In this document: in pieces, positions 6,784-14,093 of the stretch | Position numbering within the stretch: position 1 is the first letter of the stretch | Layout of the letters: each line of letters begins with the position of its first letter | Assembly (NCBI GenBank): GCA_020056515.1 | Contig: JAGVHP010000064.1 | Coordinates: 1 to 17,764 of the forward strand | Source: Candidatus Shapirobacteria bacterium | Lineage (GTDB): Bacteria > Patescibacteriota > Microgenomatia > UBA12405 | Reading direction: 5' to 3' | Length of the DNA: 17,764 nt | Translations under genes and position numbers: made by a program | The notes under the pieces: generated by a model | Seen by the model: only the letters and a program-made list of their open reading frames with translations | Told to the model about the DNA's origin: nothing | The model's database searches: none

Positions 6784-8558
6784 TATTCTTGAGTATAACC
6801 TTTAGCCTGGAGATTAAAGGATCGGGAGTAGAGCCCCTTTAGGGTTAGAAGCTCACTGTGGGTTCCAGTTTCGACGATTTTACCCTGATTGATAACAATA
6901 ATCCTCTGAGCGTTTCTGACAGTAGAGAAGCGATGAGAGACAATGATGAGGGTCTTATTTTTGACAGTTTTGTAAAGACGGGAAAAGATTTTACTTTCGG
7001 AGACAGCATCAATGGAGGCAGTGGGTTCGTCCAAAATAATTATCGGACTATTTCGATAAAAAACTCTAGCAATCGCCAGTTTTTGGGACTGTCCCCAGGA
7101 AGGTTCTTCGCCACCGTAGCGAAGACTCATGGGAGTATCTAACCCTCGGGAATATCTTTTTATAAAAGAGGCGTCGGCAAGGTTTAAGGCTTCTAAAATC
7201 TTTTGGTCGCTTTTTTGAGAAGGGCGGCCAAGAAAGACACTTTCCCGAAGTGTGAGGTTGTAAAAACTGTTAAACTCCTGAGCCAAAAATGAAAGTTGGC
7301 GGTACCAACTATCAAGTTTTAATAACCGAAGATCAATACCATTTATCAAAATTTGACCGGAAGTGGGTTCATAGAAATGACAGAGAAGTTTAATTAAAGT
7401 ACTTTTGCCGGCACCGTTTTGACCGACAATGGCTATTTCCTCCTGAGGATTAATAATTAGGTTTAAGTTTTGAAAAACGTAACGATTGGTTTCCGGATAT
7501 TTGAAGGAAACATTTCTAAATTCAATTTTGGGCGGGTGGGGTTTGGAAACGGTCTTGGTACCGCTTTTTATGGTATTTATTAACCCCAACACTTTTTTGA
7601 AATTGCCGATATGATAGCTATTTTCAGTGATGCTGACGGAGCTGAAAACCAGACTTCGGAAAAAGTTGGCGGTGGCGGAAATTGACTGAAAATAAAAGGT
7701 AAAAAGTCCGATGGTGATCAAACCTAGGTGAGTACTGTTGATTAAAGTGAAGAGGCAAAAGGCCCCGATTAAGGTCGAAAGGGCAATTAGACCAAATTCG
7801 GTGGGAGTTTGGGAAACTCGTAGTTGGGTGCGGGAGTTGGCAAAAAAATCCCAGGAGTCAGCAAATTTTTGAAATAAATATTTAATGGCGCTATTGATTC
7901 TTAACTCGGCAATGTAGTTTTTTTGGCGAAGTTGCCAATTTAAGTCCCACATCAGTTTGGTTTTGTCGCTGTTTTTCTCGTGAATGAGCCAATCTTTTTG
8001 AATCCAATATCTTTGAAAGAAATATTGAGGAATTTGACTCAAAAAGATTATTAACCAAAGGAGAGGGAACCTAGGAATTAGGATGACTGAAACTGCTAAA
8101 AGACTTAAGAGACTAGTAAAGATACTATTAGCATCAGATAAAGTTTGGCGGATGCGCCAGCCAAATTCTTCATCAACCTTGGAGATTAAATTGCTGGTAT
8201 CTTTGCCTTCAAGGTGTTGATAATCGAGGGTGGTAACTTTACCAATGAATAGTTTCCGAAGATAAGCCTGCAGCTGGATGTCCAAAACCCGACTAAACTG
8301 GCTTTGAAGATAAAAAAAGATGGAGTTTAGGGCTAAAATACCGGAATATAAAAATAAAATAGATATCCAGTAAGTTCGGCCATAGATCAAACTATCGATA
8401 AGCTCCGAAAATATCCGGTTTTGGAAAAAGGGAATGACGGAGACAAAAATACCGAAAATAAAAACACCGATAAAGAGAGCCTGATTGCTTCGATAGATTA
8501 ACCCAAGGCACCAGACAGTATTCTTAAAAATAGTTTTGAGGGACTTGGAGTTTTCCAC
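6783..8558 (-). CDS. ABC transporter, fused membrane and ATPase domains (exporter type)
   Basis: A 591-aa half-transporter with the exporter (type IV/ABCB) layout. Residues 1-320 form the membrane domain, with hydrophobic spans near 27-45, 63-85, 145-178 and 255-295. Residues 344-591 form the nucleotide-binding domain: Walker A GQNGAGKST at 379-387 (K385), Q-loop near SFLAQEF (423-429), Walker B IIILDEP at 506-512 (D510, E511) and H-loop H542 in VSHR. The signature motif is SWGQS (487-491) rather than LSGGQ: the Ser, the second Gly and the Gln are kept while the first Gly is Trp. It probably works as a homodimer in the cytoplasmic membrane; the substrate is unknown. The start is GTG 8558, just after a -10-like TATTATAAA stretch. 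The stop overlaps the ATG of the unknown 324-aa gene by one base, suggesting a joint function. Confidence 0.9.
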   Translation of the reverse strand: MENSKSLKTIFKNTVWCLGLIYRSNQALFIGVFIFGIFVSVIPFFQNRIFSELIDSLIYGRTYWISILFLYSGILALNSIFFYLQSQFSRVLDIQLQAYLRKLFIGKVTTLDYQHLEGKDTSNLISKVDEEFGWRIRQTLSDANSIFTSLLSLLAVSVILIPRFPLLWLIIFLSQIPQYFFQRYWIQKDWLIHEKNSDKTKLMWDLNWQLRQKNYIAELRINSAIKYLFQKFADSWDFFANSRTQLRVSQTPTEFGLIALSTLIGAFCLFTLINSTHLGLITIGLFTFYFQSISATANFFRSLVFSSVSITENSYHIGNFKKVLGLINTIKSGTKTVSKPHPPKIEFRNVSFKYPETNRYVFQNLNLIINPQEEIAIVGQNGAGKSTLIKLLCHFYEPTSGQILINGIDLRLLKLDSWYRQLSFLAQEFNSFYNLTLRESVFLGRPSQKSDQKILEALNLADASFIKRYSRGLDTPMSLRYGGEEPSWGQSQKLAIARVFYRNSPIIILDEPTASIDAVSESKIFSRLYKTVKNKTLIIVSHRFSTVRNAQRIIVINQGKIVETGTHSELLTLKGLYSRSFNLQAKGYTQE

Positions 8559-8563
8559 AATAA

Positions 8564-8572
8564 TTTATAATA
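8564..8572 (-). promoter_or_regulatory. -10-like stretch before the ABC transporter
   Basis: On the minus strand TATTAT (8572-8567) and the overlapping TATAAA (8569-8564) lie 8 and 5 nt before the GTG start at 8558. A weak -35 GTCACA sits at 8595-8590, at the tRNA-Glu 3' end, with a 17-bp spacer for TATTAT. Read-through from tRNA-Glu is also possible because only 33 bp separate them. Confidence 0.35.
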
Positions 8573-8591
8573 CCGCGTTTGGATACAGTTG

Positions 8592-8665
8592 TGACTCCGG
8601 AGGGAGTCGAACCCTCGATTACCTGGATGAAAGCCAGGTGTCCTAGGCCACTAGACGACGGAGCC
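8592..8665 (-). tRNA. tRNA-Glu (anticodon TTC)
   Basis: A complete cloverleaf of 74 nt including discriminator A. The acceptor stem GGCTCCG/CGGAGTC has one G-T pair. The D-arm is GTC-TAGTGGCCTAG-GAC, the anticodon loop CTTTCAT gives TTC, and the T-loop is a normal TTCGACT on a GAGGG/CCCTC stem. CCA is not encoded (the sequence continues ACAA). Its first 23 nt overlap the end of lgt on the same strand, and the lgt stop codon TAG lies in the D-arm. Confidence 0.95.
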
Positions 8666-9272
8666 GTGACTGATATTTTATCAGGAAAAGACCGAGTATT
8701 ACAAAGATTAAAGAAATAATATTGGCGATTTTAAAACCACTGACAACCCAAGTGTCAGCGCGAAAATACTCGGTGATGAAACGGATCAGGCCGTAGCCGA
8801 TTAAATATAGTGAGGTAGAACTATAGAGCTTTAGAACTTTAGATTTTAAAATATAAAACAACAGGAGACACAGCAGTGATTCGAGCCACCAGACGGAAAT
8901 TTCGCCATTGACAAAATTGCCGAAACGGCCGATAGATTGGCAGAGGGGTAAAACAAGAACCAAGTTGTCAGTAATGAGTAAAAAGTTGATTTTATAAATT
9001 TGAGAGAAAAGAAAAATAAAAAGAAAACTGGCAATTAGGGCACCGTAAATTCCCAATCCCCCACCCCGGGTGTTAAAAATTTGTAAAAGATTTTGGGAAT
9101 AATATGACCACTGATCAATAACGTGATACAGGCGGGCGCCGATTAAAAGGGAGATTAAAAAACCAATAACAAAAGAATTGACAAGTATTTTAGGAATAAT
9201 GGTATTGTTTTTTTCAAAGAGGTATATGCCGATAGACACAGAAATACCTATGATGAGACCATAGAGGTGCAT
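8643..9272 (-). CDS. lgt: Prolipoprotein diacylglyceryl transferase (Lgt), shortened
   Basis: Lgt transfers diacylglycerol from phosphatidylglycerol to the lipobox cysteine of prolipoproteins, the first step of lipoprotein maturation in the cytoplasmic membrane. The 209-aa protein has about six to seven hydrophobic spans. Family motifs seen are GARLYHVIDQW (45-55), RGGGLGIYGALIA (69-81), the signature SIGRFGNFVNGE (113-124), and RFITEYFR (164-171) near the C-terminus. It is about 50-80 residues shorter than usual. Directly after NGE the sequence runs to VWWLESLL (127-134), so the segment normally holding the 'G.pT..pW' and 'RHPtqLYE' elements is largely missing. The last seven codons and the TAG stop lie inside the tRNA-Glu gene. 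The start ATG at 9272 follows a TAAAAT box by 5 nt. Motif conservation supports Lgt, though full activity is less certain. Confidence 0.88.
   Translation of the reverse strand: MHLYGLIIGISVSIGIYLFEKNNTIIPKILVNSFVIGFLISLLIGARLYHVIDQWSYYSQNLLQIFNTRGGGLGIYGALIASFLFIFLFSQIYKINFLLITDNLVLVLPLCQSIGRFGNFVNGEISVWWLESLLCLLLFYILKSKVLKLYSSTSLYLIGYGLIRFITEYFRADTWVVSGFKIANIISLIFVILGLFLIKYQSRLRRLVA
8675..8704 (-). promoter_or_regulatory. Possible internal promoter for tRNA-Glu inside lgt
   Basis: Minus-strand -35 TTGTAA (8704-8699) and -10 TAAAAT (8680-8675) are separated by 18 bp. The -10 ends 9 nt before the tRNA 5' end. The -10 is embedded in a small inverted repeat, TGATA-AAA-TATCA. It would let tRNA-Glu be made independently of lgt. 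Confidence 0.45.
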
Positions 9273-9277
9273 AGTGT

Positions 9278-9283
9278 ATTTTA
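9278..9283 (-). promoter_or_regulatory. -10 box of lgt, leaderless type
   Basis: TAAAAT on the minus strand, ending 5 nt before the lgt ATG at 9272. No clear -35 is visible (TTATCT at 17 bp is poor), and there is no Shine-Dalgarno. Confidence 0.4.
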
Positions 9284-9319
9284 ACTTTTTTGAGGCTGTG
9301 AGATAATACTAGGTACTTT

Positions 9320-9394
9320 GGGTCCTTAGCTCAGTGGTAGAGCAGCTGCCTTTTAAGCAGTTGGTCGCGAGTCCGATCCTCGCAGGGCCCACCA
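9320..9394 (+). tRNA. tRNA-Lys (anticodon TTT), CCA encoded
   Basis: A 75-nt cloverleaf: acceptor GGGTCCT/AGGGCCC, D-arm GCTC-AGTGGTA-GAGC, anticodon stem GCTGC/GCAGT with loop CTTTTAA (TTT), discriminator A and an encoded CCA end. The T-loop is TCCGATC on a GCGAG/CTCGC stem, with C instead of T at position 55. A possible -10 GATAAT lies at 9302-9307. It is the only plus-strand gene between lgt and rplS, and it is convergent with rplS with 4 bp between ends. Confidence 0.95.
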
Positions 9395-9398
9395 GAAT

Positions 9399-9710
9399 TT
9401 AAATTGGGCGGGCGTGTGGTTTGCGCAGGAAATAGAGCTTGGCCCGACGAATTTTGGTTTTGGGAGAACGAATCTTTTTGATGGAATCAATCCAAGGAGA
9501 AGAAATTGGGAAAATACGTTCTACCCTAATTCCATCAGTAGCATTTTTGGCAACCAGAAAGGTTTTACTATCACCCTGACCTTTGATGGCCAAAATAACG
9601 CCGTCAAAAGCCTGAATTCTTTCCTTGTCTTTTTCTCTGATTTTGTAATTGACCTTGACAGTATCGCCAACGCTGAAGACCAGATCTTTATGGGTAAATT
9701 TTAGTGCCAT
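9399..9710 (-). CDS. rplS: 50S ribosomal protein bL19
   Basis: bL19 sits at the interface of the large and small ribosomal subunits. The 103-aa sequence is typical in length and motifs: FSVGDTVKVNYKIREKDKERIQAFDGVILA (12-41), the characteristic VERIFPISSPWIDSIKKI (63-80), and a basic C-terminus (RRAKLYFLRKPHARPI). It begins 14 bp after dnaE ends but has its own strong promoter in the dnaE 3' end. It is not beside its usual partners rpsP, rimM or trmD. It ends 4 bp from the convergent tRNA-Lys. Confidence 0.97.
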   Translation of the reverse strand: MALKFTHKDLVFSVGDTVKVNYKIREKDKERIQAFDGVILAIKGQGDSKTFLVAKNATDGIRVERIFPISSPWIDSIKKIRSPKTKIRRAKLYFLRKPHARPI

Positions 9711-9721
9711 AGTAGTAGGGT

Positions 9722-9750
9722 ATTTTATCTTGAGTTGAGGATAGAGTCAA
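9722..9750 (-). promoter_or_regulatory. rplS promoter inside the dnaE 3' end
   Basis: A strong match: -35 TTGACT (9750-9745), a 17-bp spacer, and -10 TAAAAT (9727-9722). The -10 ends 11 nt before the rplS ATG, so the predicted 5' leader is about 5 nt, too short for a Shine-Dalgarno. The element covers the last codons and stop of dnaE. Confidence 0.65.
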
Positions 9751-12700
9751 TTTCTTGTTGGAGCCGTGAGCTGTATTTAACACCGTAGGAAAGCGGTATT
9801 TGTTTGCCGTTTGGCAGAATTATTAGTCCACGGTGACCATCGGGATTGTCTTTTAAAAGATGATTAAGTTCCATTAACTGGCTCTGACCGGAACTCGGGG
9901 GGACTTCGATTATAAAATCAAATTTCTTTACGGTGTCCGGGAGATTTTCCGACAATAGGTCAATTAATATTGATTTAGTATCATTTCGGGAATTAGTTTT
10001 ACCTTCAATGTAGACAGCCTGATTTTCCTTTAATAGTGATAGGTGGTTTTGGTAAGCTTTGGGAAAAACTACTCCCTCGATGTCTCCACTCTCGTCGCTT
10101 ATAGTAACGAAAGCCATGGGTGAATTATCTTTTCTGGTACGAATTACTTTAAAACGAGTGACAACACCAATAAACTTAACAGTCAGGTTATCTTCGCGAT
10201 TTAATATTTCGCTAATTTTAGGTAGAGAGGCTTGACGAAAAGGGGCGAGTATTTTGGAAATCGGATTTTCGGTAACGTAGATCCCGAGAAGCTGTTTTTC
10301 CTGATCCAACCTATCTTTTTCGGTCATGGCGGTAACTGTGGGAAATTTATCAACCACAGCCTGTTGCCCCTTTTCCTCACCACCGTCAAATAGGCCAAAC
10401 TGACCATTGCTTCTTTTGGAGGTTATTCGATCACAGGAACTACGAATAATTTCTAATCCGGCCAAAATTGCGTTTCTTTCGGCAAATTTATCAAAAGCGC
10501 CAACTTTAATGAGGCTTTCTAAAACCTTTTTATTAACTTTTTGACCACTGACTCTAAGACAAAAATCGGAAAAGTTTTTAAATACACCCTTAGTATTTCG
10601 TTCCTTGAGAATCAGGTCAATGGCCACATCGCCAACGTTTTTGATAGCCGAAAAACCAATACGGATAGACATTTTCTCTAAAGACTTTAGATTTTCCTCC
10701 ATTTCAAAACCTTTCTGGGAGAGATTGATGTCCGGCGGAGAGACGGTGATTCCAAGGTGCCGGCACTCTTCAATACCGGCACTAACTTTTTCTGAGTCGT
10801 TGGCTTCAGCGGTCAAGAGGGCACACATATATTCAACCGGGTAGTTGGCCTTCATGTAGGCAGTACGGTAGGCCAGCATGCCGTATGAGGCGGCATGGGC
10901 TTTGTTGAAGCCGTAGGAGGTAAACGGTTCGATGTAACCAAAAATTTCTTCAGCTTTTTTTAAGGTATAACCATTTTTAACACAACCCTCAATAAACTTT
11001 TCTTTTTGGGCATTCATTTCTTCGGGAATTTTTTTACCAATAGCTTTTCGAAATTTATCAACCGTTACCCAGTCATAACCGGCCAGTTCAATGGCAGTGT
11101 AAAGACAGTCGTCCTGATAAACCAAAAGACCGTAGGATTTGTTTAAAAATTTTTCCATTTTGGGATCAAAATAAGCGATTTTTTTAGGATCGTTTTTGCG
11201 GGCAATATATTCAGGAATAATAGCCATGGGTCCGGGTCGGTAAAGAGCCACCATGGCCATGAGGTCTTCAACCCGATTAGGCTTTAGTTCTTTTAGCCAT
11301 TTGGTCATCCCCTCCCCGCCGAGTTGAAAGACACCCATAGTGTCTCCCCGGGAAAGCATGTCAAAGGTTTTTTTATCGTCAAGGGGAAGATTCCGGAGAT
11401 TTATATCGATTTTTTTGATTTTGCGGACATTGATAACTGCCTGACGAAGAAAGGAAAGATTTCTGATTCCTAAAATGTCGTATTTAATGAGACCTACGTC
11501 TTCGCAGGCGTGAAATTCGTACTGGGTGATGGGTTTGTTGCCACCGGTTTCAGTTTGGGTCGGGCAAAAATCATTGATAGTGGTGGGGGAAATAACCAGG
11601 CCACAGGCATGAACGGAAATATGCCGGGCGCAACCTTCGATTTGCTTGGCGGTTGACAGAATTTTTTTAGCATCAGGATCGGTGTCAAACATCATCTGAA
11701 GCTCGGGGGTAGTGTTTAGGGCTTTATCAATAGACATGGGAAAACCCTGAGATCCGAGAGGAATAAGTTTGCTGATTTTGTCACCGACAGCATATTCATA
11801 ACCTAGAGCTCGGGCAGTGTCCCGGACAGCCCCTCGGGCCATCATCCGGCCAAAAGTGCAGATTTGAGCGACGGCATCTTTGCCATATTTGTCGCTGATG
11901 TGATAGAGCATTTCCTGACGTTGGTCATCGGCGACGTCCAGATCAATATCCGGAGGAGAAGGGCGGTCTTTGTTTAAAAAACGTTCGAAAGGGAGTTGGT
12001 AAACAAGGGGGTCAACAGAAGTGATGCCTAACACGAAGGAAACAAGAGAGCCGGAAGCGGAACCACGAGTGTTGGTGGGGGTGTCATTTTGTTCGCACCA
12101 TTCAATAAAATCTTTCATGATCAGAAAATAGGGAGCATAACCTTTGGGACAAATTACATCCAGTTCGTAGTCAAGACGGTTTTTTATTTCAGGGGTGATT
12201 TTGCCGAAAAAATCTTTGGCGTGTTTTTGGGTGATCTTTTTTAAGTAGTCCTCAGCGCTAGTTTTGGGTGGCAATTTAAACTTAGGGAAAAACCACTTGC
12301 CTAGTTCGATTTCCAAGTTACACATATCCGAAATTTTACTGGTGTTTTTGATAGCATCAGGGAGGTCGGGGTAGAGAGAAATCATTTCGTTCTGGTTTTT
12401 GACATAGTAGTCAGGGGTTTCGTACATAGATAAACGATTAGGGGTGTTGGTAGTAGTTTGAGTATTTATCATTACCAGAACATCTTGAGCAAAAGCCTCC
12501 TCTTTTTTTAAATAATGAGAGTCGTTGGTGGCCACCAGAGGAATGCCTAATTCCCGACTGATTTTAATAATACCTTCGCTAAACTTTTCAAAGTCTTTGA
12601 CACCCGGGTGGCGCTGAATTTCCAGATAATAATCAGGACCGAAGAGCTGTTGGAATTTTTTGGCACTATCGCGGGCGGTATCATAGAGGTTATTCAATAT

Positions 12701-13135
12701 ATGCGATCCGACTTCTCCTTGGGGACAGGCACTGGTGCAGACAAGATCCTGGTGATATTTTTCCAATATTTCCCAGTCGATTCGGGGTTTGTAATAAAAA
12801 CCTTCCAGGTGGCCGAGAGATACAATTTTAATTAGGTTTTGATAACCCCGATGGTTTTTGGCCAAAAGAATAAGGTGATAGTTTTTACGATTGATGCTGG
12901 TTTTGGTATGTCGGTCTTGAGGACAGGTGTAAATTTCACAGCCAATAATCGGTTTAATGTCATTTTTGACCATAGTTTTATAAAACTCGACAGCCCCATA
13001 CATATTGCCGTGATCGGTGATAGCGCAGGATTTCATGTTAAAGTCTTTGAGAACGGTGGCCAGTTTTTTGATTTTAGTTAAACCGTCAAGTAGCGAATAT
13101 TCGGTATGAAGATGAAGATGAACAAAATCGGGCAC
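9725..13135 (-). CDS. dnaE: DNA polymerase III alpha subunit (DnaE)
   Basis: The replicative polymerase, 1136 aa. Residues 1-210 are the PHP domain, with its metal-ligand positions filled: H8, H10, D17, H42, E67, H87, C137, D205, H207. The catalytic carboxylates of the PolIII palm are D396 and D398 (PPDIDLD) and D553 (KYDILG). Further family blocks are GVFQLGGEGM (601-610), MVALYRPGPM (628-637) and the YGFNKAHAASYGMLAYRTAY stretch at 741-760. An OB-fold lies near 975-1065 (VKFIGVVTRFKV to IEGVVFPKAY). Overall length and order fit the DnaE1 type, not PolC, which carries an inserted exonuclease domain. The start is GTG 13135, six nt after a GATAAT box. If the PHP site is active it could supply proofreading. 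rplS follows under its own promoter. Confidence 0.98.
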   Translation of the reverse strand: MPDFVHLHLHTEYSLLDGLTKIKKLATVLKDFNMKSCAITDHGNMYGAVEFYKTMVKNDIKPIIGCEIYTCPQDRHTKTSINRKNYHLILLAKNHRGYQNLIKIVSLGHLEGFYYKPRIDWEILEKYHQDLVCTSACPQGEVGSHILNNLYDTARDSAKKFQQLFGPDYYLEIQRHPGVKDFEKFSEGIIKISRELGIPLVATNDSHYLKKEEAFAQDVLVMINTQTTTNTPNRLSMYETPDYYVKNQNEMISLYPDLPDAIKNTSKISDMCNLEIELGKWFFPKFKLPPKTSAEDYLKKITQKHAKDFFGKITPEIKNRLDYELDVICPKGYAPYFLIMKDFIEWCEQNDTPTNTRGSASGSLVSFVLGITSVDPLVYQLPFERFLNKDRPSPPDIDLDVADDQRQEMLYHISDKYGKDAVAQICTFGRMMARGAVRDTARALGYEYAVGDKISKLIPLGSQGFPMSIDKALNTTPELQMMFDTDPDAKKILSTAKQIEGCARHISVHACGLVISPTTINDFCPTQTETGGNKPITQYEFHACEDVGLIKYDILGIRNLSFLRQAVINVRKIKKIDINLRNLPLDDKKTFDMLSRGDTMGVFQLGGEGMTKWLKELKPNRVEDLMAMVALYRPGPMAIIPEYIARKNDPKKIAYFDPKMEKFLNKSYGLLVYQDDCLYTAIELAGYDWVTVDKFRKAIGKKIPEEMNAQKEKFIEGCVKNGYTLKKAEEIFGYIEPFTSYGFNKAHAASYGMLAYRTAYMKANYPVEYMCALLTAEANDSEKVSAGIEECRHLGITVSPPDINLSQKGFEMEENLKSLEKMSIRIGFSAIKNVGDVAIDLILKERNTKGVFKNFSDFCLRVSGQKVNKKVLESLIKVGAFDKFAERNAILAGLEIIRSSCDRITSKRSNGQFGLFDGGEEKGQQAVVDKFPTVTAMTEKDRLDQEKQLLGIYVTENPISKILAPFRQASLPKISEILNREDNLTVKFIGVVTRFKVIRTRKDNSPMAFVTISDESGDIEGVVFPKAYQNHLSLLKENQAVYIEGKTNSRNDTKSILIDLLSENLPDTVKKFDFIIEVPPSSGQSQLMELNHLLKDNPDGHRGLIILPNGKQIPLSYGVKYSSRLQQEIDSILNSR

Positions 13136-13140
13136 AAAAC

Positions 13141-13170
13141 AATTATCAATTCTAAATTATCAATTATCAA
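13141..13170 (-). repeat. Three copies of TTGATAATT overlapping the dnaE promoter
   Basis: On the minus strand the 9-mer TTGATAATT occurs at 13170-13162, 13163-13155 and 13149-13141. The first two overlap by two bases and the third is offset by 14 nt from the second. They coincide with the -35 and -10 elements, so they may be a repeated operator, or simply an AT-rich promoter that happens to be repetitive. Confidence 0.5.
13142..13170 (-). promoter_or_regulatory. dnaE promoter, leaderless type
   Basis: -35 TTGATA (13170-13165), a 17-bp spacer and -10 GATAAT (13147-13142), ending exactly 6 nt before the GTG start at 13135. The transcript is therefore predicted to begin on or beside the start codon. 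No Shine-Dalgarno is seen. Confidence 0.6.
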
Positions 13171-13217
13171 TAAAGCAGACTGGATCAAATAGGGGCTGTA
13201 CGGACAAAATGCTGTAA

Positions 13218-14093
13218 TTACAACATTTTCTCGAGAGTGGCGATGCGATCAGAAATTGGCGGATGGGTACTAAACAAACTGGCTAGTTTATTGCCTTTAA
13301 ATGGGTTGCAAATGTAAAGTGAGGCGGTGGCGGTGGAGGCGGTTTCCAAAATATTTTGGTCAGCGGCTAATTTTTTTAGAGCACCAATGAGCCCACTTGG
13401 TTGACGGGTAATCATAACGGCGCCGGCATCAGCAAAATATTCGCGGCGACGGGAGATGGCTAATTGAATCAATTGGGCAATTATCGGAGCAAAAACAATT
13501 AGGATTAAACCAATAGCCATTAAAATACCACTCCCCCTGCGGTCATTATCGGAGTTTAGAAAGTGCCGGCGGGTACTTAAATTGGTTAAGATAGACAAGG
13601 TACCGATTAAAATAGAAACCAGAGTCATTAACCGGGTGTCAAAATTTTTGATGTGGGATAACTCATGGGCGATGACTCCTTCAAGCTCGGCGCGGTTGAG
13701 TTTAGAGAGTAGCCCGGTAGTGGCACAAATGGAAGCATGGGTGGGATCGCGCCCAGTGGCAAAGGCATTGAGAGCAGCCGAATCAATCACAAATATACGA
13801 GGTGGCGGGACGGAAGCAGCCAGAGCCAAATTTTCAGTGACAGTGTAAAAATCAAAATATTCTTTTCGGGTAGCCGGTTTGGCGCCATTTAATTTGAGAG
13901 CAATTTGATCCCCGGCAAAATAGCCAACCAGAGCTGAGCCGCTGGAAAAAAGAATGGCCAGGGGAATAAGTTCAGGGGAAGAATAGCTTTGGGCAATTAA
14001 ATATACAGTGCCAACAATAAAGGTAATAAATAAAAAAATGATAACGGCAGAACGCCGTTTATTACTGGAAATTTGTTCGTAAATGTTGACCAT
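13218..14093 (-). CDS. htpX: HtpX-family membrane zinc metalloprotease (M48)
   Basis: HtpX is a membrane protease that removes misfolded membrane proteins. The 291-aa protein has two N-terminal membrane spans (about 16-35 and 41-60) and two more after the active site (about 153-172 and 188-212). The zinc motif is HELSH (H143, E144, H147), and the third ligand is E218 in RREYFAD. The block ATGRDPTHASICATTGLL (112-129) and the C-terminal STHPPISDRIATLEKML (275-291) are standard for the family. Its ATG overlaps the lemA stop by one base (TAATG), giving probable translational coupling. The LemA-HtpX pairing is widely conserved and supports a joint role at the membrane. 82 bp separate its end from the dnaE start. 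Confidence 0.95.
   Translation of the reverse strand: MVNIYEQISSNKRRSAVIIFLFITFIVGTVYLIAQSYSSPELIPLAILFSSGSALVGYFAGDQIALKLNGAKPATRKEYFDFYTVTENLALAASVPPPRIFVIDSAALNAFATGRDPTHASICATTGLLSKLNRAELEGVIAHELSHIKNFDTRLMTLVSILIGTLSILTNLSTRRHFLNSDNDRRGSGILMAIGLILIVFAPIIAQLIQLAISRRREYFADAGAVMITRQPSGLIGALKKLAADQNILETASTATASLYICNPFKGNKLASLFSTHPPISDRIATLEKML

Noticed and set aside
13141..13171. Possible CRISPR-like or iteron array
   Set aside because: The repeats are 9 nt, overlap each other, lack spacers and coincide with promoter hexamers; there are no cas genes or replication initiator nearby.
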